From JAITWT01 sp964439605 (GTDB lineage: Bacteria > Pseudomonadota > Gammaproteobacteria > Burkholderiales > Burkholderiaceae_C), in contig CAYTPC010000076.1 in the NCBI GenBank assembly GCA_964439605.1, positions 1-29,834 of the forward strand: 29,834 nucleotides of DNA, written 5' to 3'. Both the position numbers and the translations under genes were made by a program. Every line of letters starts with the position of its first letter. Position 1 is the first letter of the stretch. The notes beneath the pieces were generated by a model. It had not been told where the DNA came from, made no database searches, and worked only from the letters and a program-made list of their open reading frames with translations. Shown piece after piece: positions 10,266 through 18,135 of this stretch.

Positions 10266-10671
10266 CGGCCAACGCGCACAGCCGACGGCCGCATCCGTGC
10301 CGCCATCGGTTGTGGCGCACGTTACGATCACATGGGAAGCAGCTGGGAGCGGCGGAGAACCGGCCGCTCAATGCCACGACCCGCCGAGTCGGCAAGGTTG
10401 TGGCGCGATGAGGAGCCCGCGTCTACCTTGCCTGTGGTTCGCCGATGCAAGATCGACGACGGGGACTGCCCACAGGAAGAACTCCGAAGTTGAAACGGGC
10501 GCGATTGTAGTCCGATGGAAAGGGGAGCGTGGGCGGATGAGCGGATAAAGCAAATCGGTGTGCCGATCGCGGCTTCGGCAAGAGCTCGCCAGCCGGACAC
10601 GCGAGATACGAAGAAAAGAAAACAGGTTCAGAGCTTCCCTACACTTAAACCTTTTGTGAAAGAACGCGCGC
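10266..10671. other. Divergent intergenic region between the mgtA operon and tsaD
   Basis: About 400 bases with no supportable gene; the open frames here are short and unlike known proteins. It must hold the promoters of both flanking units, but no strong -35/-10 pair stands out. An 11-base word, GGTTGTGGCGC, occurs at 10309-10319 and 10396-10406. An AG-rich, AT-richer stretch (10605-10660) precedes tsaD. Confidence 0.6.
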
Positions 10672-11718
10672 GTGTGGCTACTGGGCATTGAGTCTTCCTG
10701 TGATGAAACCGGCGTTGCCCTGGTCGAGGCCAGGGGCGATGCGTTGCCGCGCCTTGCCGCCCATGCGCTGCACAGCCAGATCGCGATGCACCAGGCCTAT
10801 GGCGGCGTGGTGCCCGAGCTTGCCAGCCGCGACCACATCCGGCGTGTGTTGCCGCTGGCGCAAACGGTGTTGACCGAAGCGGGGCGCTCGCTTTCCGGCG
10901 TCGACGTCGTGGCCTATACACGCGGCCCTGGTTTGGCCGGGGCGCTGCTGGTCGGCGCCGGGGTGGCTTGTGCTCTCGGCGCGGCGCTGGGCAAGCCGGT
11001 GCTCGGCGTGCACCACCTGGAAGGACATTTGCTGTCGCCGTTTCTCAGTGCCGATCCGCCACGGTTTCCTTTCGTCGCATTGCTGGTGTCGGGCGGGCAT
11101 ACGCAGCTTATGCGCGTCGATGGCGTGGGGCGTTACCAACTGCTTGGGGAAACCATCGACGACGCGGCCGGTGAAGCTTTCGATAAAAGCGCCAAACTGC
11201 TGGGGCTGCCTTATCCAGGCGGTCCGTGGCTCGCAAAGCTGGCCGAACAGGGCGATCCGCAAGCGTTCAAACTGCCGCGACCGCTGTTGCATAGCGGCGA
11301 TCTTGATTTCTCCTTTGCCGGCCTGAAGACCGCGGTGCTGACGCAGGTGCGGCAACTGGGCGATGGACTCGAAGCGCGCAAGGCCGACCTCGCGGCATCG
11401 ACGCAGGCGGCGATCGTCGAGGTGTTGCTGAAGAAATCGCTGGCCGCGCTGGATGTCACCGCGCTCGACCGGCTTGTGGTGGCCGGCGGCGTGGGCGCCA
11501 ATCGCTTGCTGCGCACGCAACTGGATGCGGCGTGTGCCAAGCGCGGCGTGCGCGTGCACTATCCGGAACTGCATTTATGCACCGATAACGGCGCGATGAT
11601 CGCGATGGCCGCGGCGATGCGTTTGCAGGCCGGGCTCGAGCAGCCTGAGCGCCGCTATGCCTTCGACGTCAAGCCGCGCTGGCCGCTGGAACAGTTGCCG
11701 TTTCCAGGTTCAACCTAG
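10672..11718 (+). CDS. tsaD: tRNA N6-adenosine threonylcarbamoyltransferase TsaD
   Basis: A 348-residue Kae1/TsaD protein, the catalytic subunit that transfers the threonylcarbamoyl group to A37 of ANN-decoding tRNAs, together with TsaB and TsaE. The N-terminal LGIESSCDETGVAL (4-17) is the family opening. HLEGH at 115-119 supplies the two metal-binding His. LLVSGGHTQLM follows, and a C-terminal CTDNGAMIAMAA holds the third metal ligand, an Asp. The start is GTG at 10672, because the family starts one or two residues before LGIESS and no in-frame ATG exists nearby. Its stop codon is only two bases from that of the opposed panE. tsaD usually faces rpsU directly; here the mgtA operon separates them. 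Confidence 0.95.
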   Translation: MWLLGIESSCDETGVALVEARGDALPRLAAHALHSQIAMHQAYGGVVPELASRDHIRRVLPLAQTVLTEAGRSLSGVDVVAYTRGPGLAGALLVGAGVACALGAALGKPVLGVHHLEGHLLSPFLSADPPRFPFVALLVSGGHTQLMRVDGVGRYQLLGETIDDAAGEAFDKSAKLLGLPYPGGPWLAKLAEQGDPQAFKLPRPLLHSGDLDFSFAGLKTAVLTQVRQLGDGLEARKADLAASTQAAIVEVLLKKSLAALDVTALDRLVVAGGVGANRLLRTQLDAACAKRGVRVHYPELHLCTDNGAMIAMAAAMRLQAGLEQPERRYAFDVKPRWPLEQLPFPGST

Positions 11719-11720
11719 GT

Positions 11721-12698
11721 TCAATACAGCCCCAAAGCCCTCAGCCGGACCCGCGCCAGCCCCATCAATGCATCGGAAAACGGCGTTGCCACCTGCGTCA
11801 TCGCGCCCAGTTCACGCACCACCTCGACCAGCGCGTCGAGTTCAACCGGCCGGCCCGCCTCCACGTCCTGCAGCATCGAGGTCTTGAAGGCGCCGAGCTT
11901 GCGCGTGACGATGTGCCGGTCTTCGGGGCTTTCGGCGATCGGGATGCCAATGCGCGCGCCGATCTCGCGCGCTTCGAGCATGACCGCCGAGATAAAGCCG
12001 CGCACCAGATCGTCGGCGAGGATCACGTCCGTGGTCACGCCGGTCAGCGCGCTGATCGGGTTCACCGTCATATTGCCCCAGAGCTTGTACCAGATGTCTT
12101 TCTGGATTCGCGCCGACAGCGTCGCATCGAAGCCGGCGCGCGCGAGCAGGGCGTGCAGGGCGCGAACGCGCTGCGTGGCTTCGCCCGAAGGCTCGCCGAT
12201 GATCAGACCGTTGCCGAAGTGGTGCCGCACCACGCCGGGGGCGTCGAGCGCGCAGCTTGCGTGCACCACGCAGCCGATCACGTGCCGCTGCGCGATCGCC
12301 TGCGCGATGCGGCCCTGCGGATCGACTGACGCCAGCGGCCGGCCGGTGTAGCCGCCGCCGAAACCGCCGCTGAGGAACCACCAGGGCACGCCGTTCATCG
12401 CCGTGACGACGACGGTGTCGGGCCCGATCAGCGGCGCGATGCGTGCGGCAACCTCGGCGAGCGCGGGCGCTTTGACCGCGATCACGATCAGATCGGGCAC
12501 CGCGAGCGCGGCCGGATCGTCGCTCGCGCACAGCGGTACGGTCAGGCGCTCGCCGCCGCTGATGAGCGTGAGCCCGTCGCGCCGCAGCGCGTCCAGCGTC
12601 GCGCCGCGTGCCACCGCGCTGAGTTCACAGCCCGCGTGGGCGAGTTTTGCGCCAATCCAGCCGCCGATTGCACCGGCGCCATAAATACAGACTCTCAT
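11721..12698 (-). CDS. panE: 2-dehydropantoate 2-reductase
   Basis: A 325-residue NADPH-dependent ketopantoate reductase of the PanE/ApbA family, giving pantoate for coenzyme A synthesis. The N-terminal MRVCIYGAGAIGGWIGAKLA holds the GxGxxG nucleotide-binding loop (G7 to G12). Mid-protein AMNGVPWWFL and the KDIWYKLWGNMTVNPISALT stretch carry the catalytic Lys and the conserved Asn of the family. A C-terminal segment (DVEAGRPVELDALV) closes the substrate domain. The ATG at 12698 fits the family start; an upstream start at 12773 would add 25 unrelated residues. Several paralogues of this family act on other 2-oxo acids in Burkholderiales, so the exact substrate is likely but not certain. It is divergent from radA. 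Confidence 0.85.
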   Translation of the reverse strand: MRVCIYGAGAIGGWIGAKLAHAGCELSAVARGATLDALRRDGLTLISGGERLTVPLCASDDPAALAVPDLIVIAVKAPALAEVAARIAPLIGPDTVVVTAMNGVPWWFLSGGFGGGYTGRPLASVDPQGRIAQAIAQRHVIGCVVHASCALDAPGVVRHHFGNGLIIGEPSGEATQRVRALHALLARAGFDATLSARIQKDIWYKLWGNMTVNPISALTGVTTDVILADDLVRGFISAVMLEAREIGARIGIPIAESPEDRHIVTRKLGAFKTSMLQDVEAGRPVELDALVEVVRELGAMTQVATPFSDALMGLARVRLRALGLY

Positions 12699-12832
12699 GA
12701 TGTTCGACGTTGATGAAAGTGTTGATCCGAATGGCTCTAAGGCCCGAACATACCACCCACCATCCACGACCATCCACGCCGGGATTCTTCACCGCATCCG
12801 CCGTTTCTCGCGACGCTGCCTACACTCCACGC

Positions 12833-14233
12833 ATGACCAAGAGAAAAAACGTCTACGTCTGCAATGAATGCGGCGACGCGAGCGCGAAGTGGCTCGGCAA
12901 GTGCCCGGCTTGCGGCGCCTGGAATTCGCTGGTCGAGCAGATTGCGGCGCCAGCGGCCGGCACGGGGCAGAACCGCTTCGGGACCTCACCCGTTTCGCTG
13001 GCCGGACAGACCGAACTGACGGTGCTGGCCGAGATCGAAGCGGCCGAAGTCGCGCGCACACCCACCGGCATCGAGGAGCTCGACCGTGTGCTTGGCGGCG
13101 GCATTGTCGCGGGCGGCGTGACCTTGATCGGCGGTGACCCAGGCATCGGCAAATCGACGCTGCTCTTGCAGGCTGCCGATGCACTCCAGCGCAGCGGGCA
13201 TTGCGCGCTATACGTCACTGGCGAGGAAAGCAGCGCGCAGGTCGCGCTGCGCGCGCGCCGGCTCGGACTGGACCATTCGCAGGTGCAGGTGCTGGCCGAG
13301 ATCCAGCTCGAGAAGATTCTTGTGACGCTTGACGCCGCGCGCCCCGCAATCGCGGTGATCGATTCGATCCAGACGGTGTACTCCGACCAGCTCAGCTCCG
13401 CGCCCGGTTCGGTTGCGCAGGTGCGCGAGTGCGCCGCGCATTTGACGCGCTTCGCGAAGATGAGCGGCAGCGCCGTCGTGCTCGTCGGTCACGTCACCAA
13501 GGAAGGCGCCCTGGCCGGCCCGCGCGTGCTCGAACACATGGTCGACGCGGTGCTGTACTTCGAAGGCGACACGCATTCGAGCTTCAGGCTGGTGCGGGCG
13601 ATCAAGAATCGCTTCGGCGCCGTCAATGAGATTGGCGTCTTCGCGATGACCGAGCGCGGGTTGCGCAGTGTCGCCAACCCCAGCGCGATCTTTCTGGCGC
13701 AGCACGTGCAGCCGGTACCGGGCAGCGTGGTGCTGGTCACGCTCGAAGGCACGCGGCCGATGCTGGTGGAAATCCAGGCCTTGGTCGATGCCGGAGGCCC
13801 AAGCCCGCGCCGCCTGAGCGTGGGACTGGAACGCGACCGGCTCGCGATGCTGCTGGCGGTACTGCACCGGCACGCGGGCGTGGCCTGCATGGACCAGGAC
13901 GTGTTCGTCAACGCCGTGGGCGGCGTGCGCATCAGCGAACCGGCGGCCGACCTTGCGGTGATGCTGGCCATCACCTCCAGCCTGAGCGGAAGGCCCTTGC
14001 CCAAGGGCTTCATCGCCTTCGGCGAAGTCGGACTCGCCGGCGAGGTGCGCCCGGCCCCGCGCGGACAGGAGCGGCTGCGCGAGGCGGCCAAGCTCGGCTT
14101 CAGCGTCGCGGTCGTGCCCAAGGCCAACATGCCCAAGAAGGCGATGCGCGAGATCGAGGGGCTGACGATCCATTCGATCGAGCGCATCGAGCAGGCGCTC
14201 GCGGTGGTGCGCGAACTCGGGGCTGCCGGCTAG
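12833..14233 (+). CDS. radA: DNA repair protein RadA (Sms)
   Basis: A 466-residue RecA-like ATPase that speeds branch migration during recombination repair. Domain order is textbook. A C4 zinc finger has C10, C13, C24 and C27. The Walker A GDPGIGKST is at 101-109. The RadA-specific KNRFG is at 258-262. A C-terminal Lon-protease-like domain follows (from about residue 290, including GGVRISEPAADLAVMLAI and the end PKANMPKKAMREIEGLTIHS). The ATG at 12833 matches the family start MTKRKNVYVCNECG. A longer frame from 12710 would add 41 residues of no similarity and run through the panE promoter region. Length is usual (about 455-460). The next gene lies 57 bases downstream on the same strand. Confidence 0.96.
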   Translation: MTKRKNVYVCNECGDASAKWLGKCPACGAWNSLVEQIAAPAAGTGQNRFGTSPVSLAGQTELTVLAEIEAAEVARTPTGIEELDRVLGGGIVAGGVTLIGGDPGIGKSTLLLQAADALQRSGHCALYVTGEESSAQVALRARRLGLDHSQVQVLAEIQLEKILVTLDAARPAIAVIDSIQTVYSDQLSSAPGSVAQVRECAAHLTRFAKMSGSAVVLVGHVTKEGALAGPRVLEHMVDAVLYFEGDTHSSFRLVRAIKNRFGAVNEIGVFAMTERGLRSVANPSAIFLAQHVQPVPGSVVLVTLEGTRPMLVEIQALVDAGGPSPRRLSVGLERDRLAMLLAVLHRHAGVACMDQDVFVNAVGGVRISEPAADLAVMLAITSSLSGRPLPKGFIAFGEVGLAGEVRPAPRGQERLREAAKLGFSVAVVPKANMPKKAMREIEGLTIHSIERIEQALAVVRELGAAG

Positions 14234-14290
14234 TGCGTGGCACCTGCTAAACCTTGAAGACCATGAGCGGACTTTGAAAGGGTGAATCCG

Positions 14291-14704
14291 ATGCAAATCG
14301 TCGTGCCCCTGATCGGCGTGGCGCTGATCGTGTACGGCTACTACAGCTACGGCTGGGGCGGCGTCGCGATCATCGTGGGCGGGCTCGTGATGTTTCTGCT
14401 GCTGCACTTCACGCGCGTCATGATGGTGCTCAAGCGCGCAGCCAACCGGCCGATCGGCTACGTCGACAGTGCGGTGATGCTCAACGCACGGCTCAAGCGC
14501 GGCATGGTGCTGCTGCAAGTGATCGCGATGACGCGCGCGCTCGGTGAACTGCGCTCGCCCAAGGACGCGCAGCCCGAGCGCTACCGCTGGACCGACCCGG
14601 GCGGCTCCCGCGTTGATACCGAATTCCACGAGGGCAAGCTGCGCGGATGGGCGCTGGCGCGACCCGAGGCAGCCGAAGGTCTGGACAAGGGCGGCGCCGC
14701 TTGA
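14291..14704 (+). CDS. Small two-helix membrane protein
   Basis: A 137-residue protein not recognised by function. The first 40 residues form two closely spaced membrane helices (MQIVVPLIGVALIVYGYYSY and GGVAIIVGGLVMFLLLHFTR). A basic, soluble C-terminal region follows (KRAANRPIGYVDSAVMLNAR, then a stretch ending in a DTEFHEGKLRGWALAR). The ATG at 14291 was preferred over the GTG at 14282 because an AAAGGG site sits at the right distance only for the ATG. It follows radA and precedes ilvE, and may be transcribed with radA. The conserved-looking cytoplasmic tail argues for a real gene, not a chance frame. The protein probably sits in the inner membrane with both ends in the cytoplasm. Confidence 0.75.
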   Translation: MQIVVPLIGVALIVYGYYSYGWGGVAIIVGGLVMFLLLHFTRVMMVLKRAANRPIGYVDSAVMLNARLKRGMVLLQVIAMTRALGELRSPKDAQPERYRWTDPGGSRVDTEFHEGKLRGWALARPEAAEGLDKGGAA

Positions 14705-14723
14705 GGCGCGGCCTTCGATTTTG

Positions 14724-14753
14724 TTGGCCGCCTGCGGTCTGCCGCCGTAAAAT
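14724..14753 (+). promoter_or_regulatory. Candidate promoter of ilvE
   Basis: TTGGCC (14724-14729), an 18-base spacer and TAAAAT (14748-14753) lie 40 bases before the ilvE ATG. The -35 matches 4/6 and the -10 5/6. The short predicted leader contains a CAAGGA ribosome-binding site but no visible attenuator or leader peptide. Confidence 0.4.
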
Positions 14754-14792
14754 TGTTTTCTTTGCGACCTTTTTCGCCCCCAAGGACAACTC

Positions 14793-15728
14793 ATGAGCGT
14801 GCTTCCCTCGCTGGCCGACCGAGACGGCAAGATCTGGATCGATGGTGAACTCGTGGAATGGCGCGACGCCAAGATCCACGTGCTGACGCACACGCTGCAC
14901 TACGGATGCGGCGTTTTCGAGGGCGTGCGCGCTTATCACACGGTTGACGGCACGGCGGTGTTTCGCCTGGCCGAGCACACCGAGCGCCTGTTCAATAGCG
15001 CCAAGATCCTGCGCATGAAAATGCCCTTCACCCGCGAGCAGGTCAACGAGGCGCAAAAGGAAGTGGTGCGCGCCAACAAACTCGACAGTTGCTACATCCG
15101 CCCGCTCGCCTGGATCGGCTCCGAAAAGCTTGGCGTCAGCCCCAGAGGCAACCGGATCCACCTGATGGTTGCCGCCTGGTCCTGGGGCGCCTACCTTGGC
15201 GAGGATGGCATCAAACGCGGCATCCGCGTCAAGACTTCGAGCTATGCGCGCCACCACGTCAACATCACGATGACGCAGGCCAAGGCGGTGAGCAATTACA
15301 GCAACTCGATCCTTGCCAACATGGAAGCGACCGAAGACGGCTACGACGAGGCGCTGCTGCTTGATTCAAGCGGCTTCGTCTCCGAGGGCGCGGGCGAGAA
15401 CGTGTTCATCATCAAGGGCGGCGTGATCTATACGCCTGATCTGTCGGCCGGCGCGCTCAATGGCATCACGCGCAACACGGTGCTGCACATCTGCAAGGAC
15501 CTTGGCATCGAAGTGGTGCAAAAGCGCATCACGCGCGACGAGGTTTACATCGCCGACGAAGTTTTCTTCACGGGTACCGCAGCCGAGATCACGCCGATTC
15601 GTGAGCTCGACCGCATCGAAATCGGCGCCGGTTCACGCGGTCCGATCACCGAGCGGATCCAGAACGCATTCTTCGAAATCGTCAATGGCCGCAATCCCAA
15701 GTACGCGCAGTGGCTCACGAAGGTCTGA
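14793..15728 (+). CDS. ilvE: Branched-chain amino acid aminotransferase
   Basis: A 311-residue fold-type IV PLP enzyme that makes the last step of Leu, Ile and Val synthesis and the first of their breakdown. MSVLPSLADRDGKIWIDGEL opens the protein. THTLHYGCGVFEGVRAY (32-48) is the family signature, and the PLP-binding Lys is K164 in MTQAKAVSNYSNS. SEGAGENVFIIKGG and FFTGTAAEITPI are the phosphate-binding and substrate loops. Length is standard (about 307-309). An AAGGA site lies before the ATG. It is followed four bases later by the CHCC zinc-finger gene, a pairing frequently kept in Burkholderiales. Confidence 0.95.
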   Translation: MSVLPSLADRDGKIWIDGELVEWRDAKIHVLTHTLHYGCGVFEGVRAYHTVDGTAVFRLAEHTERLFNSAKILRMKMPFTREQVNEAQKEVVRANKLDSCYIRPLAWIGSEKLGVSPRGNRIHLMVAAWSWGAYLGEDGIKRGIRVKTSSYARHHVNITMTQAKAVSNYSNSILANMEATEDGYDEALLLDSSGFVSEGAGENVFIIKGGVIYTPDLSAGALNGITRNTVLHICKDLGIEVVQKRITRDEVYIADEVFFTGTAAEITPIRELDRIEIGAGSRGPITERIQNAFFEIVNGRNPKYAQWLTKV

Positions 15729-15732
15729 AGAG

Positions 15733-15942
15733 ATGACGGCGAACGCAGTGGTCGAATTGCTGGACGAGGAACTCAATCACGAGGGCGGCACCTGCTGCCC
15801 GAATCCCAAGGCCAAGATGGAGTTGTGGAACTCGCATCCAAAGGTCTATCTCGACCTGGGTGATGCCGGTGAGGCCAAGTGTCCGTATTGCGGCACCGTC
15901 TACCGGCGCAAGGCAGCCGAGATGCAGGTGCGCCGTCACTGA
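15733..15942 (+). CDS. CHCC-type zinc-finger protein
   Basis: A 69-residue protein with the zf-CHCC layout: CCPNPKAKMELWNSHPKVYL, then AKCPYCGTVYRR. The likely zinc ligands are one Cys of the CC pair, the His of SHPKV, and the two Cys of CPYC. The mitochondrial relative is the NDUFS6 subunit of complex I; the bacterial proteins are small and of uncertain role. The ATG at 15733 is four bases after the ilvE stop, so translation is probably coupled. The GAAGAG before it is a modest ribosome-binding site. Larger in-frame readings of this ORF overlap ilvE and are not real. Confidence 0.88.
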   Translation: MTANAVVELLDEELNHEGGTCCPNPKAKMELWNSHPKVYLDLGDAGEAKCPYCGTVYRRKAAEMQVRRH

Positions 15943-16031
15943 CCACTGAGTCTTGAATATCGTCCGCGGTTCTGGCCGCGCTGGGAATCCAAACTACGCT
16001 TTCCCCGCAGTCCTTCGGAAAACGCCGCGAT

Positions 16032-16059
16032 GATGCCGATCACCCGTTTCATCGGCATC
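16032..16059. terminator. Hairpin between convergent zinc-finger and kinase genes
   Basis: A perfect 9-base inverted repeat, GATGCCGAT (16032-16040) and ATCGGCATC (16051-16059), has a 10-base loop. It sits in the 171-base gap where transcripts converge. The plus strand continues TTCTTGTCC, only a weak U-tract. It probably helps end the ilvE transcript, but a 9-base stem could also arise by chance in this much DNA. Confidence 0.35.
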
Positions 16060-16113
16060 TTCTTGTCCGCCCTGGGTTGCGCCATCACCCGGACGTGAAA
16101 TCGCAGCACCACC

Positions 16114-17322
16114 TCAAGTTTGACGCGGCAGCGTGATGACGAAACGCCCGCCGCCGCCTTCGCTCTCTTCGCAGCGCACCGTGCCGCTGTGGCGCTCGGC
16201 GATTGATTTCACGAGCGCCAGGCCAAGGCCGACGCCGCCGGTTTTTTCACTTGCGCCGGGCAGGCGGTAGAAGGGTTCGAAAATGCGTTCGCGCAATTCG
16301 GGCGGTACACCGGGCCCGTGGTCGCTGACGAGGATGCGTGCGTTGCGCGCATCACTCTCAAGGCGTATCTGAACTTCGCCGGCGCCGTAGCGGCGGGCGT
16401 TTTCGAGCAGATTGCGAATTGCGCGGCGCAGCAGGCGCGAGACGCCGGGGACGGTGAGCGTCGCGCTGTCGGTGCCTTCAGCCACGTCCAGGTCCGCGCC
16501 GACGCGCGCGCACTCCTCGGCAGCAAGACCAATCAGGTCAACGGATTCGATGGTGCCTATGTCGGCTTCGCGCGTGTCGAGCCGGCTGGACAGCAGGATT
16601 TCGTCGATGAGTTGGTCAAGCTCGGCGATGTTGCGCGAGATTTCGTCGCGCACCGCGGCGTTGGAGCGGTCATCGCCGAGCAGTTCGACTCCCATGCGGA
16701 TGCGTGCGATCGGCGATCGCAGCTCGTGCGACGCGTTGGCCAGCAGCGATTTGTGCGAGCGCACGAACGCCTCGATGCGGGCGGCGGCGGCGTTGAAACG
16801 CTTGGCCAGATCGGCCACCTCGTCCCGTCCGTCCTCGGGCACGCGGATCGACAGTTCGCCTTCGCCCCAGCGCTGCACGCCGCGCTGCAATGCTTCAAGC
16901 CGTTTGGTCAGCCGCCGCACGATCGGGTAGACGCCCAGCGCCACGGCGATGCCGACGAAAACGGTCATCCATGTATAGCCGAAAGGCCAGTGCCACGGTT
17001 GCGGCCCAGGGCCGTGGTGCATGCCGCCGGATGGAAACGGGCGGCGCATCACTTGCAGCGTGAATTTTTGGCCGCCGTCGAGCGTGACTTTCAATTCCAG
17101 ACCGGAGCCGGGCCCGCGCGTGCGAACCCCTTCTCCGGTGCCGATCAAGCGGTTTTCCGCGTCCCGCACCGTGACCTCACGCGGCGCGTTCAGGATGCGC
17201 TCGCGTTCGTTCTCCGCTGCCAGCCGCACCAGCCAGGTTGCGGCCAGCGTCAGGACGATCACGCCCGCGACCACCGCGAGCCAGATGCGGACGTAAAGAT
17301 GGCGCGAGTAGAGGTTGTACAT
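16114..17322 (-). CDS. Sensor histidine kinase, CpxA/RstB-like
   Basis: A 402-residue inner-membrane kinase. Two membrane helices (about 13-33 and 117-135) enclose a short periplasmic loop of about 85 residues that ends in the His/Trp-rich stretch MHHGPGPQPWHWPFG (101-115). A HAMP linker follows (about 136-190), then the H-box with phosphorylated H199 (SHELRSPIARIR), the N-box RNLLENARRYG, and the G-boxes DHGPGVP and GVGLGLALVK. It would phosphorylate the regulator encoded nine bases upstream, with which it forms an operon. The short sensor loop resembles CpxA or RstB in layout. The clustered His and Met could bind a metal such as copper, but this is a guess from composition. There is no frameshift, and the length is normal. 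Confidence 0.9.
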   Translation of the reverse strand: MYNLYSRHLYVRIWLAVVAGVIVLTLAATWLVRLAAENERERILNAPREVTVRDAENRLIGTGEGVRTRGPGSGLELKVTLDGGQKFTLQVMRRPFPSGGMHHGPGPQPWHWPFGYTWMTVFVGIAVALGVYPIVRRLTKRLEALQRGVQRWGEGELSIRVPEDGRDEVADLAKRFNAAAARIEAFVRSHKSLLANASHELRSPIARIRMGVELLGDDRSNAAVRDEISRNIAELDQLIDEILLSSRLDTREADIGTIESVDLIGLAAEECARVGADLDVAEGTDSATLTVPGVSRLLRRAIRNLLENARRYGAGEVQIRLESDARNARILVSDHGPGVPPELRERIFEPFYRLPGASEKTGGVGLGLALVKSIAERHSGTVRCEESEGGGGRFVITLPRQT

Positions 17323-17331
17323 GGCAGTCTC

Positions 17332-18048
17332 TCAGTCCTGCTGCTTGGCGAATACGTAGCCGACGCCGCGCACCGTGAGGATGCGCTTGGGGTTCTTCGG
17401 GTCGGCCTCGATCGCGGCGCGGATGCGGCCCATGTGGACGTCGATCGAGCGGTCGAAGGCTTCGAGTTCGCGTCCGCGCACCGCTTCCATGATCTGGTCT
17501 CGGGTGAGTACGCGCCCGGCCCGTTCGGCCATTGCCGCGAGCAGGTCGAACTGGTATGAGGTCAGCTCGGCGTGATCGCCGTGAACGGTGACGGTGCGCG
17601 CGTTGCGGTCGATTTCGAGCGATCCGAAGCGCATCATCTCCTTGGTGGGCGCCGGGGTTGTGCCGTCGCCGCGCCTGCGCAGGACGGCGCGCACGCGCGC
17701 GAGCAGTTCGCGCGGTTCGAAGGGTTTGGGCAGGTAATCGTCGGCGCCGATTTCCAGGCCGATGATGCGGTCCATCGGATCGCCCTTGGCCGTGAGCATC
17801 AGCACGGCCACCTTCGACAGCGGCGCCGGGAGTGTGCGGATGCGCCGGCATACCTCCAGGCCGTCGATGTCGGGCAGCATCAGGTCGAGGATGACGAGGT
17901 CGACCGCATGGTGCTGCAATGCCTCAAGCCCGCTCGTGCCGTCGGCTGCGTGGCGCACGGCAAGGCCCGACTGAGCCAAGTACTCGCAGACCATTTTCGC
18001 GAGCCGATGGTCGTCCTCGATCATCAGGATGTGGTGCGGATTCATCAT
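17332..18048 (-). CDS. OmpR-family response regulator, CpxR/RstA-like
   Basis: A 238-residue DNA-binding regulator. The receiver domain shows the acidic pocket E11-D13, phosphorylated D55 in LVILDLMLPD, the conserved Thr in LMLTAKGD and the Lys in GADDYLPKPFEPREL. The last is very close to the CpxR wording. The C-terminal winged helix (about 140-238) includes ELTSYQFDLL, RSIDVHMGRIR and ILTVRGVGYVF. A GGGGGA ribosome-binding site supports the ATG at 18048, though the next codon is also ATG. The kinase gene follows after nine bases. A CpxR-type direct repeat lies 45-59 bases upstream, which suggests autoregulation. ampG lies 87 bases upstream on the same strand. Confidence 0.92.
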   Translation of the reverse strand: MMNPHHILMIEDDHRLAKMVCEYLAQSGLAVRHAADGTSGLEALQHHAVDLVILDLMLPDIDGLEVCRRIRTLPAPLSKVAVLMLTAKGDPMDRIIGLEIGADDYLPKPFEPRELLARVRAVLRRRGDGTTPAPTKEMMRFGSLEIDRNARTVTVHGDHAELTSYQFDLLAAMAERAGRVLTRDQIMEAVRGRELEAFDRSIDVHMGRIRAAIEADPKNPKRILTVRGVGYVFAKQQD

Positions 18049-18092
18049 GGCGCAATCTTCCCCCTAGAGTGGCAAAGCGGCTTGAATGCTGC

Positions 18093-18107
18093 GTAAAGTT
18101 GGGTAAA
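18093..18107 (-). promoter_or_regulatory. CpxR-type binding site before the response regulator
   Basis: GTAAA-GTTGG-GTAAA on the plus strand is an exact match to the published CpxR box, GTAAA with a five-base spacer. It is the ten-base-period direct repeat expected for an OmpR-family dimer. It sits inside an imperfect inverted repeat (TGCTGCGT and ACGTAGCA, 18086-18113), between the ampG stop and the regulator start. Confidence 0.5.
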
Positions 18108-18135
18108 CGTAGCATCGAACTGCTTCAGCGCCTTT

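Noticed and set aside
10309..10406. Direct repeat GGTTGTGGCGC, two copies 87 bases apart, as an operator.
   Set aside because: An 11-base repeat of this kind is expected many times by chance in the window and has no symmetry.
10266..10671. Search for a Mg2+-responsive leader or PhoP box upstream of the mgtA operon.
   Set aside because: Only one half-site-like GGTTTA word is present on the minus strand, without a second copy at the right spacing. No conserved leader structure was recognised.
9499..11724. A 15-base word around CCTAGG repeated with one mismatch at 9499-9513 and 11710-11724, near gene ends.
   Set aside because: With one mismatch allowed, tens of such 15-base pairs are expected by chance in 30 kb on both strands. 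They do not flank a coherent unit.
14707..14732. GCGGCC/GGCCGC stem as a terminator before ilvE.
   Set aside because: A six-base stem with a 12-base loop and no U-tract; such pairs are common in this GC-rich DNA.
13208..14893. Long minus-strand open frame (561 codons) opposite radA and the small membrane gene.
   Set aside because: Composition is that of an antisense shadow, and it crosses three convincing plus-strand genes.
16030..16098. A 22-codon hydrophobic frame (MMPITRFIGIFLSALGCAIT...) on the plus strand after the zinc-finger gene.
   Set aside because: It has no ribosome-binding site and coincides with the hairpin at the transcript end; chance is the simpler explanation.
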